Assembly: GCF_010389155.1 (NCBI RefSeq) | Contig: NC_057766.1 | Coordinates: 31,319,516-31,383,515 of the forward strand | Length of the DNA stretch: 64,000 nt | Direction of reading: 5' to 3' | Origin: Erigeron canadensis | Taxonomy: Eukaryota; Streptophyta; Magnoliopsida; Asterales; Asteraceae | Shown here: positions 23,114 to 34,349 of the stretch, piece after piece | Position numbering within the stretch: the first letter of the stretch is position 1 | Layout of the letters: each line of letters opens with the position of its first letter | Position numbers and translations under genes: made by a program | Notes under the pieces: model-generated | Told to the model about the DNA's origin: nothing | What the model saw: only the letters and a program-made list of their open reading frames with translations | Database searches by the model: none

Positions 23114-23610
23114 TCAGCTTAAATCTTATTCGCACACATCGTGTCTGTTTTGATTTCTTGAATGCAATGTTGTTTTAAAATTTTATCAAAAGGCAAAGTG
23201 ACATTGACCATTTCACATAGCAATTGTGTTGTAAGAAGTTATTAAACCCAATAATGATTGTTTTCACTCTTGATTTTAAAAAGTTTTATCTAGATATTTT
23301 AGCTCACTTTCACATTAAAAAAAAATATTATAACCTTTGAAAGTTTGTTACTCTCTTGTTACGTAATCTACCCATAGAACTTGCTAAACAACATGGATTT
23401 AAAGCATAAAATGAGAATGTACTTTTTGGTTCATACACAATTGTATTATGTAATCTATTTATTTTTTATTGATCTATATACATATTGAATTTTTATAAAA
23501 GTACTATACAACAGACATAGTTAGATAATTAAAATTTTGAAAAATACATGATACAATTGACCTTAAACCCAAATAACCAGTTCACCTTCGATTAAATTTG
23601 CTTGATAAGG

Positions 23611-23783
23611 TTTTTTTTTTTTTTAGAACATTTTATCCTACTCCTACTCCTAAATTAGGAGTATACCTGAAAACTAAAAATCTCGAAAAACCCTTATTAA
23701 TCCACCCCAAAAACATGAAAAGAGGGACTCGAACCCAGGTGGATCCCTGCAAAGGTCAAAAACCTTACCAATAGGCACAACTT
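23611..23783 (-). mobile_element. tRNA-derived SINE
   Basis: Read on the minus strand it begins with a tRNA-like head (TGCCTATTGGTAAGG, an A-box-like stretch). A perfect GGTTCGAGTCC B box follows (about 23736-23746) and a 14-base poly(A) tail ends it (T run at 23611-23624). Head, body and tail are in the correct order for a SINE. It lies between the two oxidoreductase copies. Confidence 0.72.
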
Positions 23784-23839
23784 CATCCATACATCTTTAT
23801 CATTTCATTTTGATTTAAATTAAAATGCTTATTCAAATA

Positions 23840-23985
23840 CCACCACCTCAAATGTGGTCCATTGGTTAGGCGACTTGAACCTTGCTGGATAGCATTTTGG
23901 TTGTGTCCGGGCACATGATTCGGTGTTCATAGGATACCCCAATTAGGCCAGTATACCTCTAACTTCACTCTAAGTAAAAAACTAA
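23840..23985 (+). repeat. Possible second SINE-like remnant
   Basis: It begins GGTCCATTGGTTAGGCGAC, which resembles the 5' part of a tRNA-related SINE. The B box is poor and there is no clear tail. Confidence 0.25.
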
Positions 23986-24115
23986 CCTGAATAGAAAAAA
24001 CATCCGTTACCGGTTATTCAAATACTATCTAAATTTCTAATAATAACACGATATCCCAATCTCCATATATAGACAAAGTTGGTTATTCGTATCATCCACC
24101 ATTTTATTAAATTCA

Positions 24116-25311
24116 ATGGAGAATAACAATCAGCCACCCAAAAGAGTGGTGGTTTGCGGTGGAGGAATTATGGGAGTATGTATGGCTTATTATGTAGCGA
24201 AAAAAGGAGCCAATATAACTGCTCATGACCGAATAAACAAGATTCAAATTTTATTTTTATTGATCCAGATTATCAAGTTTCCAAACCAGACATTGACCAT
24301 TTATTCGATAGTTAGAATTCCACCTGAGTTATTAGGTTTGTGTTATCAGAAAAAGTTCAACCAATGAATTACTTGATCAAAACATACGGTAAATAACAAA
24401 ACGACATGACAGTTGATTCAGTTACACCTATTTCTATTTGTATCTCGTTTATAGTTGAGAGGTTTACACACCAAAACTCAGGTACCATGGAGACCACAGC
24501 TCAAATTCACCCACAGTTATTCACACATGCACTGCTAGCAAAAGCAGTGAAGGAGTTCGACGTAAAGGTTGTGATTGCAAAAGTGGAGTGTGTGGCAGTG
24601 GAAGAAGAGGGTGTGGCAGTGAAGGTCAATGGCGATGGATCTGTTTGTGGAGATGCGGTGGTTTTAACTCTTGGGCCATGGACTAGTAAGTTGCCACAGT
24701 TGGTTTCTGAGTTTGGTGTTTATGGTAAGAAAGTGCACAGCGTTGTGCTTGAGCCTAAAGATGGGGATGCAATCACTGCTCATGCACTCTTTAGTACTTA
24801 CTATCGAGTCCCAGGAGCGGATCCAATAGATCCCGAGGTCTATCCACGTCCTACAGGTATCTAATAACAGACCATATAATCAGAGTTACATCCTCATCTT
24901 CAACGTATATGAGAGACTTAATAGAAAAACTCTGGTTCCATAACTGCAGGAGAGGTTTATATATGCGGGCCGTCAGGAAAATCCGAGATCCCCGGAGGAC
25001 CAGAGCTGGTGTTTCCCAATCCAGAAGCCACAAAGGTTCTTAAGAAAGTAGCAGGTATTGTGTCAAGCCATCTCAAAGCAGGTGTAAAGGTGAAAACAGA
25101 GCAAGCTTGCTACATGCCTTGAGCCCATGACGAGTTACCAATTATGGGTGAAATTCCAGGGATGAAACAATGCTATGTTGCTAGTGGACATTGGTGTTGG
25201 GGTATCTTATTTGGTCCAGCAACAGGTGTAGCCATGGCTGAGCTTGTGTTGGATTGTCAAGCTCGCATTGTTGATCTTAGTTGCTTCAGTCATGCTGGAA
25301 CTCAAAAATGA
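24116..25311 (+). pseudogene. FAD-dependent oxidoreductase, broken tandem copy
   Basis: Paralogue of the gene at 21757. Exon 1 starts ATG at 24116 (ENNNQPPKRVVVCGGGIMGV) but loses homology after about 38 residues; the rest of the first exon is missing or replaced. Exon 2 is recognisable at about 24490-24855 (METTAQIHPQLFTHALLAKAVKEF and onward) with a short extra stretch near its end (VPGADPIDPEV). Exon 3 runs about 24950-25311 with an in-frame TGA at 25120-25122 between YMP and AHDELPIMGEIPG. The downstream part is otherwise well preserved, so decay is probably recent. A TATATA box remains at about 24066. Confidence 0.9.
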
Positions 25312-25588
25312 CTTCTAATTTTCACTCACTGAACTAGTGAACTCTAATATAATGTAGTCATTAAGATTTCAGATAATTTTGTTCCAGTTGGTTTGGCCAG
25401 ATTACAAATTGTTACAGTGAAAGTAAATAAGTCTTTAACAACACCAAACAGGACAATAAAGAAGCAAGTAGCGACAAATTCTTACATGTGTATCCAAATA
25501 GCAATGAAAATACTATGTTGCTGATTAATACTAAAAGCAAAAGGAATGATTTGATGCAATCTAATGTATCTGTATTATCCCATGTACC

Positions 25589-28500
25589 TTAAAGATCTGC
25601 CCTTCCTGGAAACCTAGGGAAAGGGATCACATCCCTTATATTGTCAATCCCTGTAGCAAAAAGAATCATCCTTTCGAACCCTAGACCGAAGCCACTGTGC
25701 TTCACGGTCCCAAAGCGGCGCAGATCAAGGTACCACTCGTATGGCTCCAGTGGCAATCCCATTTCAAGAATCCTGCATTCCATGGAAATAGAAATTATGT
25801 TTTAAGTACACAACACATCTTTCCCAAGTCAGATTTCCATTACTCCTCCACCAAGCACAAAGCTTGTAATATCATTTTGACTCTAACAGCTAAACTACTA
25901 TGGATAACAATTTCAACCCAGGTTATGTTTTAACTAACAGTTTATAAGCTTTTAACAGAAGAAGTTAGCTTTAAAATGAACGGGTCATATAAGATGAAAT
26001 AATCTAATTTTGTATTCATAGTTAATACACTATTTATTTTATTTTTTAAAAAATGACATAAAAGCAGTAATGTAATTACGTATTCATATTTGACCCGCTA
26101 ATTAGTCGGTAAAAAAGATGCAGACAAAAGTGTTGCGAGACATCCCACAATGTTCCAAAAACCACCAGTATTGGTCCTACAATTTCATAATACCTCCACC
26201 TGCTAGAGGATTCAGGACATCATACCTACAAATACTAAAGTCTAAGAAGCATTTGTATATATCCCCACCTAAACTTGCATAACTACATATATCGCCAAAG
26301 CATGCTTTAAGGGTATTGTATTTATATTTAAAACTTTTGATTTCGGGATATACGTAACTATCCAAATTTGGTTGGGGAGATATGCAATTCTCCCAAATTT
26401 TAGGGGGAAAACAATAGGTGTTGTCTACTTCTACATACCTTTCTTTGATAACCTCGTAGTTCTCTTCCCTCTGGCTTCCTCCTATTAGTTCACCCACCTA
26501 TAAATACACATTATAATAAATGCATAATGCACGATATTCTCCGATATGACAACCTCAAAAACAAACATGCAAAAAGAACAATGAATTCTTTTTCGTTAAG
26601 TATAAATACAATACCTTTGGCACAAGTACATCCATAGCGGCTACCGTTTTCTTGTCAGAGTTGAGTTTCATGTAAAATGCTTTAATTCCTTTAGGATAGT
26701 TGTATACAATCACAGGAGACTCAAACTTTGTCTCTGTCAAGTATCTGCAAAATGCAAATTGTGAAATTAGTGAAAGCCATTAAGTGATACAGACAAAGTG
26801 ATGTCTAATTAGAGCAAAAACAATACTTTTCATGTTCAGATGCCAAGTCTATTCCCCATTCTACTTTGTTCTCAAACTTGTGGCCATTTGAAACAGCCTC
26901 CTCGAGGATTGCCACTGCTTCGGTGTATGAAAGGCGTACAAAGTTGGTTGAAGCAACCATTTCTAGCCGCCTAATAGCATTTCTATCGAATTTCTCAACC
27001 ATAAATTCCATATCATCAAGACAGTTGTCAAGTAACCATTTGCACATAAACCTAACATATGCTTCCGCACACTTCATATCATCCTACATAATTGTAATGA
27101 ACATGTATTTTGTAAATTGAGACCAAGATAAACATCAGTGTACTCTAAATGATAATAGATTCACATGAAATGCCTTGCGATCATTCCAATGGATTTTGCT
27201 ACTACTATAAAACTGAGTATTTAAATTAAAGGTGCCTTTACGAATAGTTCAACTCCTGTTGTATCATTTATCAATATCAAACCCACTTCTTCAAATTTCA
27301 ACAAATGAATGCTTACTACAAGCGTTATTACCTCAATGTCAGCAAATGCTATTTCAGGCTCAACCATCCAAAACTCTGCAAGATGGCGTGACGTATGAGA
27401 ATTTTCAGCTCTAAAAGTTGGCCCAAAAGTGTAAACATTGCTAAGTGCACAAGCATAGGTCTCAACTTGAAGTTGACCCGAAACGGTCAAAAACGCCTGG
27501 CGTGCAAAGAAATCTTGACCATAGTCAACCTTCCCATCCTTCTTTGGAATGCCAGGTTTCATGTTAAACCTCTCTTCAACCTTTGCAAGATCCTCTTTAG
27601 CCTTAGTGAGTTCTGCAACTGCAGCTGTTATCGCAGGCTTTCCAGCTTTGTCAGCTTTCAATTTCGCAACTATCTCTCCTTTTTCCTTCACAACACCCTT
27701 GGCCATATCCACCTCTTCTTGAGACGGGGGAGGATGTGTAATCAATTCCTTTTCAATTCTTTCCGCTTCATTTATCAAAGTTGTCACCTGAAACATCTCT
27801 CCAGCACCTTCACAATCACTAGTTGTGATAATCGGAGTATGGACATACAAAAATCCATGCTTTTGAAAGAAGGTGTGAGTGGCATAAGCCAGTGCATTGC
27901 GAATACGTGCAACTGCAGCAATCTGAAACAGAAACGATACATATTAAAACATACATATTTCCATTCTGCCATATTAACCTCATAACATTCATATACTCTG
28001 AACTCAAAAAGCATCAAATATAACATGAATATAGCTTTTCTATACTGTGTTATACCAAATGCCAATAACATCATTATTAGAGAACTTGACATTTATATAT
28101 AAATAAATAAAAGATATTTTGAGGCAGAAAATCATAAGTTTCTCGATCTTGGAACCTTTTTTTCAATTTCCCCAATTTGGGTAATATACTACCTTCATTT
28201 CTTCAAACAGGGTAAAATTTGACCAGCTGATCCCTATCAAATAACTAGATCCTAACTTAAGTAACATACCATACTATGCTCGTTTTAATTGGTAACGTCA
28301 TCCAGTAACCAGTTAGTCATGAGTCACATCATCGTAACTAGGTCCTCAATTTCAGAAAGATAATACACACATTTGTCACAGCATACAAATTTCCTTTCTT
28401 AGAGTAACTTTCTTCTACATTTGTTTTTTCTCATTCAAATCTAGTCAACTACCATCTCACACTGTCCATGATCTGACCTTATTTAACACCCACAAGTTAC

Positions 28501-29472
28501 CAACTTTATACACAGATTTAATATATCAATGTAGTTAATTTCATAAATTAAGAAAACAATAATAAACTTACCCAAAAATACAATTTTCCCTAAACTGATA
28601 TATACATATATAGAGACATGTATAGTATGAAGCATTGCAAAACAAAAACAAAAAAAAAGTACCATTTCACCTTGTAATCAAGATATCAACATATATTATC
28701 ATTAGTGAAACTATATATCTAAATCTATATGTATAACCTCCATTTTTTCATTACCAAAATTTTTTTTTGTAAAATCATGTCCCAAATTACTTTCCCTAAC
28801 CTACATTTCGTCGATTATCACTTTTCCGTCAAACTCTTTTTTCTAATAATTCACAATATTCAGATAATCTCTTTATAAGGCAATCGCAAACACAATTCAA
28901 TATCATAAACATCAACAATTCCATATATATATATATATATAGCAACAATGTATGTATATATCAATCATATACACAAAAGAAAGAAAACTTACAGTGTTGG
29001 TCCTCGGACGAAGATGAACGTAATCGCGAAGAAATTCGAGAGTCAAAGCGGTTTTCGGCAAAGGATACTTAGCAGAATCAACAAGTCCAATATCAATAAC
29101 TCTCAAAACCCTAAGTTCAATCATCTGTTTACCTTGTTTATCTGGAGGTGGCATTTGTAACTCACCTTCCACGTGCAAGCACGTGCCGGTTGAAGTAAAC
29201 TGGCTCAAGGGTTTAACATCATCAGTTAAGTGAATAATTAACTGTAAGTTTGCTGGACAAGATCCATCGTTAAGTTCCAAGAAAGCAAATGAACCTTTTC
29301 CTTGTTCTCTGCCTTTTTTGACCCACCCGCCCACTTTTATGATTTGGCCCGATAAACCTGCGCCGCCGTCGGGTCGGGTTAAGATTGATCGGATTAAGAC
29401 ACGGTTTGAGAAATCGTGTTGTGGGATTGGTGGGTCGGCGATGGCGAGCCTTTCGACGGGGATATCGGCCAT
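25589..29472 (-). CDS. SYNC1: Asparagine--tRNA ligase, cytosolic
   Basis: Six exons on the minus strand: 29472-28993, 27922-27332, 27083-26827, 26744-26615, 26497-26439 and 25772-25589, giving 566 residues, the usual length for the plant cytosolic enzyme. It charges tRNA-Asn with asparagine (class II synthetase). An OB-fold anticodon-binding domain covers about residues 45-140 ([21 protein letters not shown]...). A charged insertion follows ([11 protein letters not shown]...AKVEERF, about 200-275). Class II motif 2 lies in [22 protein letters not shown], and motif 3 in [15 protein letters not shown] near the C-terminus. All junctions are GT...AG and keep frame. The ATG at 29472 gives the typical [13 protein letters not shown] start. 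A (TG)n tract lies just upstream. Intron 5 carries a small MULE-related MITE. Confidence 0.95.
26247..26393. mobile_element. Small MITE in asparaginyl-tRNA synthetase intron 5, MULE-related TIRs
   Basis: An inverted pair of about 45 bp: the left reads TTTGTATATATCCCCACC...AACTACATATATCGCC. The right, on the minus strand, reads ATTGCATATCTCCCCAACC...AGTTACGTATATCCC. The order of blocks (TATATCCCC, AAACTTG, ACATATATC) resembles the MULE TIR at 53-129. No coding capacity. Confidence 0.6.
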
Positions 29473-29669
29473 TGTGTGTGTGTGTGGGTGCAGTGAATGA
29501 GAGGGGGATTGTCTGTGAACCCTAAAATGGGGGTGAAACAGATGTTTATATATCTAGTCCTTGGTGTATTCAGGGTTTTAAAACTTGGGAATCAAGAATT
29601 TTGCGTGGTTGACACTCGTGAAATTCGTTGTTACTTTTTGACCCTTGGACTATTCTTATATAGTCTTAT

Positions 29670-29887
29670 TTTCTTTTTTTTCTTTTTTTTTTTTTTTAAA
29701 GGTGTGGATCAATTGCTTATAATAGCCCGAAGGCACGACATTTAATTAAGATAAAATTTTGTCCCCTATGCAAGACTCAAACTTGCTTCACTGAAGGACT
29801 TTATGTGAAATTCCTTTTAAATGTTCTTCTCATGTCTCAAACTCGAGACCTCCAGCATATAAAGTTGGTGCTCAACCACTGAGTTAT
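29670..29887 (-). mobile_element. tRNA-derived SINE upstream of asparaginyl-tRNA synthetase
   Basis: On the minus strand a head ACTCAGTGGTTGAGCACC (A-box-like) is followed by GGTCTCGAGTTTGAGAC (B-box-like). An A-rich tail ends it, seen as the T-rich run at 29670-29697. Its end is about 200 bp from the start codon of the asparaginyl-tRNA synthetase gene. Confidence 0.6.
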
Positions 29888-30065
29888 GATAAAAAGTACA
29901 TATAATCTTATTTTCTAGAATTAATTTTTTGCCTTCAAAAAGAATAATACGAGTAATTAGTTTGTGGTTAGAACTAGTGTTTGAAAATATACAAAACTCA
30001 TTTTATTTTCCAATTGAATGAAATAATGGGTGTATTAGCTAGGCTTTTAATTACTAATTGATATG

Positions 30066-30193
30066 TGCCAATAATTTTTCTAGCACGCTGAAACCCTATC
30101 GGTGGCAAACGGGGGTTCAGCTTGCCTTGGTTTGGATATCAAGGGCAACGATACCATTTGAAATGGCCATACACTCATCACACAAAGATTATT
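30066..30193. repeat. Small inverted-repeat element
   Basis: GTGCCAATAATTTTT at 30066 pairs with AAGATTATTGGCAC ending near 30200. The inverted ends are about 14 bp with a roughly 100-bp interior. Possibly a very short MITE. Confidence 0.35.
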
Positions 30194-30377
30194 GGCACTT
30201 TTTAGACCTAAAAGGTAGGTTTTCAGTTAGTCATTTTTAAAACTAGTCCAAAGAAAGTTGCTGAAGGAAACAAAACTGGCCCTAAATTATCTTGGAACTC
30301 CTTGTTTCCAATAAAAAGTAAACTTGCATTTCTGGCAAATCTTTTTCAACTAGCTTCGACCACGTCAATTTTATTAT

Positions 30378-30735
30378 ATGTGGGAATCAAATGAACTCAC
30401 TTGGATGGCTTACTTCTTTGCCAAAAGATTCAGGTTGTATGGCTCAAAGTGTGGAGTTGGTGAAAACAAGTGGGTGCCTAAAGCTTTCGCGTGTGTACTA
30501 CTATATTGTGGGCAGCATGGGAGTGGTGGAATCATATACTGGATCAGGAGGCGGAGAAAGTTTGCCAAGATGACCTATTTCTGTTAAGCCAACGGTTGTC
30601 ACCGATTAGGATAAAGATACAGTAGATGCAATCATTGAAAATCAACTACAACACATGGATATTAAATCAGAGAAGCCTTTGCCCACCTTGATTAGGCAAA
30701 AAGCCCCTGCCAAATTCCTCTATGTTAAGTGTTAA
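30378..30735 (+). pseudogene. Decayed gene fragment, family not recognised
   Basis: One frame stays coding-like for about 115 codons, interrupted by stops near 30571 and 30607. It reads MNSLGWLTSLPKDSGCMAQ, then SRVYYYIVGSMGVVESYTG, and later TVDAIIENQLQHMDIKSEK. The composition is protein-like, but I do not recognise the family. It could be an old exon of a lost gene or transposon cargo. Confidence 0.35.
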
Positions 30736-31004
30736 CACCTGCGATGATCATTGTCCCTGATATGGCAAACAGCAGTAACTAACCTATCACATGATGTCCT
30801 TAACATCATCAAACAGCTAAAACTGTTATGAGCACAAAGCTACACACATATCAAACAGCCCCTACGTTAAGTGTTAACACCTACGATGATCACCGATTCA
30901 CCGTCCCTGATATGGCAAACAGCAGTAACGAACCTATCACACGATGTCCTTGACATCATCAAACAGCTATAACTGTTATGAGCACAAAGCTACACACATA
31001 TCAA
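30718..31004. repeat. Tandem duplication, two copies of about 140 bp
   Basis: The block GTTAAGTGTTAACACCT ... GAGCACAAAGCTACACACA occurs at about 30718-30858 and again at about 30864-31004 with few differences. The second copy has a short insertion (ACCGATTCACC). Confidence 0.92.
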
Positions 31005-31644
31005 GTACTATATTTGTAATTGTAAACTCATATAAGAACTGACAAGACACAGTTAAAATGGCTATACTTTACATCAGAATTAACAACACTCGCAGGCTCA
31101 ATCTGCAGTTATGCATGAAGAAATGAACTTCTAAACTCAGGTCTCATATTTGTTAATACGCAACACACATATATCCTGTACTTCAGATTAACTAATGATG
31201 CACATTTGAAACATATACATAGAACGTGAGCTAAAAGATTAAGTTTTCTGGAAATGGATTGAGATACTTCAATACAAAAATCAATACTAGTTAGACAAAC
31301 AAGATACTAGCTCTTTGTCTCACACGGGAGCCCTCTGTACTAGCATAGTCAGAAATTTAGAAAGCCACATCTTTTACTATTCTTTTCGTGACACCACTGC
31401 TTTTCATTACTACATTGGTACCGTGAAAATATGAGATAGCCATCAATCAAAGATAAGATGACAAACAACATGTTGATTGCTAAATAACAAAATAAATGTC
31501 AAGTTTCTCTCACATTTTAATGAATTCGTGAACCAAGCAAAGAGATACAGTGCCATGTTCATATTATGATATGCAATGATCATCTATTATATAGCTAAAA
31601 TAGGCAACAGCTAAAAAAGAAACCTTCAAGAGTCTAAACTTCAA
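31005..31644. other. Intergenic DNA 3' of the mL54 gene
   Basis: No open frame of note. Part of it is presumably the 3' untranslated region of the minus-strand gene at 31645; no clear poly(A) signal was picked out. Confidence 0.4.
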
Positions 31645-32031
31645 TCAGTTCTTGGCCTTGATGGAGTTGTTTTCTTTAATCCTTGATCGGTTGTCTAGCT
31701 TGACAAAGCGCTTCAAGTCTTCATAAGGGAGAGATTCTATATTTTTCCTTCTGAGTTCACTCAGGGCCGGCTTTTTGTCCAGGAGGTGCCAGAGCCAATC
31801 AGGGTACTCAGAATCGGGCAATATTTTAGGGTCTGTTCCATCTTTAAGGATATTTGCCCCCACAACTGTGGTGGATTTGACTTCTTTGCTTAAAGTTGAT
31901 TGTTTTGGAGCATCAGAAGCTCCTCCACCTTTGCCCTTCTTGGCTTTAGCCGCAGCAGCAAATGTTCTACAACTTCCTAAGCTGCTTTTGGCAGGTAGAT
32001 TTCTCAGTGACTTGATGCAGTTCATTGCCAT
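31645..32031 (-). CDS. MRPL54: Mitochondrial large-subunit ribosomal protein mL54
   Basis: 128 residues in one coding exon. The N-terminus (MAMNCIKSLRNLPAKSSLGSC) is basic, lacks acidic residues and looks like a mitochondrial targeting peptide. A low-complexity AAAAKAKKGKGGG linker follows. The conserved core is VGANILKDGTDPKILPDSEYPDWLWHLLD, then a basic tail (SELRRKNIESLPYEDLKRFVKLDNRSRIKENN). This pattern is that of the L37/mL54 family of the mitoribosome. An acceptor at 32041-32042 precedes the ATG. A probable 5' untranslated exon ends at about 33244 (minus-strand donor GTAAGT), so a roughly 1.2-kb intron would sit in the leader. Part of the acceptor region is duplicated at 32100-32145. 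Confidence 0.88.
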   Translation of the reverse strand: MAMNCIKSLRNLPAKSSLGSCRTFAAAAKAKKGKGGGASDAPKQSTLSKEVKSTTVVGANILKDGTDPKILPDSEYPDWLWHLLDKKPALSELRRKNIESLPYEDLKRFVKLDNRSRIKENNSIKAKN

Positions 32032-32041
32032 GCCAGTTACC

Positions 32042-33243
32042 TGTTAAATCAGTAACAAATTCTGATTATAAGCGACAAGTTGAAGTAGAAGTTATCATAA
32101 GGGTATGCAGCTCATTGCCCTGCCAGTTACCTGTTAAATTAGCAACATATCTTGATGATGGTTTATGACAAATTACAAGAAGCAAAACCTATCGACAAGT
32201 TGGAGTAGAACTTATTATAAGGACATGCTTCAGATAATGAGTCTCATTTCATAGATCAAAGCAACGTAGTTGTATTACATGGTTATTTGGTATTGACGTG
32301 AAAACAACTATTAATAATACAAAGAAAAAGGATACGGAGCTCGGAAAAATCATTACTAGTGCCAAGCAGTAGCGTTTTTGACCCATTTAGTTATTATAAT
32401 GGGTCATTTCTGTTGTGTCATCTTATCTCAAACAGGTCAAATGGGAACATAATATTCTAATACCAGAATCGAACAGGTCAAAGCAGTTGAATATTATCTG
32501 ATGTGTAATTAACACATAAATGATAAATCCCCAAAAATCACTTTACTTGAAATAGTAGACTATTATTGTAATAAATATGTTTACTGGTCATATTCTCATG
32601 GTAAAATTTGAAATTTTGCGAAACTTAAAGAACTGAAAAGAAAAAAAGTGTTCACGGATGACTTCTTTTTTCAAGCTGTGCAACAATAACCCTTTTCAAA
32701 CATGAGCATAATTTTGGCTCGTTACCCAACCCACCCATGCTGCCGCATATACTGATGCCAGAGTGCTTACAAAGTATATCGAAGTACTTATTTCAAGTGG
32801 GTATAGCTTATGTTGTTTGAAAGCCAAAAATCCATTTTGAAGTGTTTGAAGGCCAATAGGCTCGATTTTTCCGGCTTATGAGCTTAAATATAAGCAATAA
32901 GCTCATAAGCCCGGAAAACTGAGCTTATTAATCTTCATTAAGCTCCAAAAGTAAGGAAATCCAAAGACCTCATTAGTTGAAACAAAAATAAAAATGATGA
33001 ACAATATACAGAAAGTAATAAAAACATCTAATAAACCGAAATTCATACTTTCTAATTCAACAATCCAATATCATTTGAATAAAATCAAGATTGCCAGGGA
33101 AATCTGCAATCCTTGAAATCGAAAATGAAACTTGAAAAGGAGAGGCAAAAGATACACGTTCTATCTTATATCATCATCAAGATATATATATTCAATGTAT
33201 ATTGTGAGTATGTAAGCAGACCTAAAATCACAGTAATACTTAC
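32042..33243 (-). other. Predicted 5'-leader intron of the mL54 gene
   Basis: Bounded on the minus strand by GTAAGT at 33243 and AG at 32041-32042. It contains a repeat of the gene's own acceptor region (CATTGCCCTGCCAGTTACC, 32114-32132) and several copies of a GACCCATTT/AAATGGG-type word. No coding sequence is visible. Confidence 0.5.
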
Positions 33244-33352
33244 CAGCGAGATCGAGAGAAACAGCAGTCAGGCGACACCCAAAACTCAAATGAGGAGAAA
33301 GCTAGGGCTCTTTGTTTCTTTTATTTCTTTTTTTCTTTTTATTTTTCCTTAA

Positions 33353-33913
33353 TACTCGTAACTACTGAGTATTACAAATTTACAAGTGACTTATTTTGGC
33401 TTAGATAAATGTATAGAACAAATTAAAAATTAATAATTAAAGATGGAAAATAATTATCAAAATAAAACAGATAAAATATTCAACAATTTTAACACAAAAT
33501 CATTGTGAATAATTAAAAGTTTATGCATGTTTACTCTCTATTAATATTTGATCAGTCTTATTATAGTCTAATGAGAGAAAGTATTCGCGCGTTGCAGCGA
33601 TAAGATGATGAGGTGATATGTCATAAAGTGTGATAAGTCATAGAGTATGATAGTCAAATGTCTTAGCTGTATGGGCACCACCCTCTAATTTAAAAGTTCA
33701 CCAAAAGGATATCGAATGACCTTTCTAATGATAAATCATACAATTTTAAGAACATCCATATAATTTTATAATTTATCAACGTACGGTTTTTGAGATAAAA
33801 GATTTTGAATGAACTAAAGGAATAAAATAATTTATGAAGGAGTTAGAAAAAAAATAAGTGGTTGAAAAGTTGAAAAAATTTGACGGAAACAAATGTTTTA
33901 TAATGTAGTAGAT
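33353..33913. other. AT-rich intergenic DNA
   Basis: No gene is seen. At 33590-33660 is a CGCGCGTTGCAGCGA stretch followed by TCATAAAGTGTGATAAGTCATAG, which resembles the start of a dispersed plant repeat that may continue to 34735. Confidence 0.35.
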
Positions 33914-34290
33914 ATGCGCAAGATTACTGTTTGTTTTAATTTAATTTTTTTTAGAACGGCGTGTTATATGATTAGTGGCTTGAACCCTAATAGTGACATC
34001 AGGCAGTATGCTAAAGGTTGGAACCCGAAAACACCCATAGATACTAATGGTGCAATAACACGGCCCACACATTTTGTTAACAATAACCAACTCTACATTT
34101 TGTGCAAGATTACTGTTTGTTTTAACTTAAGTTTTTTTTGGACAACGTGTTATATGATTAGTGGCTCGAACCCTAATAATGACATCAGGCAGTATGCTAA
34201 AAGTTGGAACCCGAAAACACCCATAGATACTAAGGGTGCGATAACACGGCCCACACATTTTGTTAACAATAACCAACTCTACATATATAT
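33914..34290. repeat. Tandem duplication, two copies of about 187 bp
   Basis: GTGCAAGATTACTG/GCGCAAGATTACTG opens each copy (about 33914 and 34102). Both run through GACATCAGGCAGTATGC to CAATAACCAACTCTACAT with under 10 percent difference. The open frame 33893-34300 crosses both copies only because the unit keeps frame; no protein family is recognised. Confidence 0.93.
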
Positions 34291-34349
34291 CAACAACTAA
34301 AATACAATAATTACGACACCCCAAACCAATATTTATTTACGAGATGGAC

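Noticed and set aside
23730..23785. tRNA-like B box on the minus strand, a possible tRNA gene
   Set aside because: There is no cloverleaf or acceptor stem, and a poly(A) tail follows, so it is a SINE.
27395..27985. 196-codon plus-strand open frame
   Set aside because: It is antisense to exon 2 of the asparaginyl-tRNA synthetase gene, which has clear homology and splice sites.
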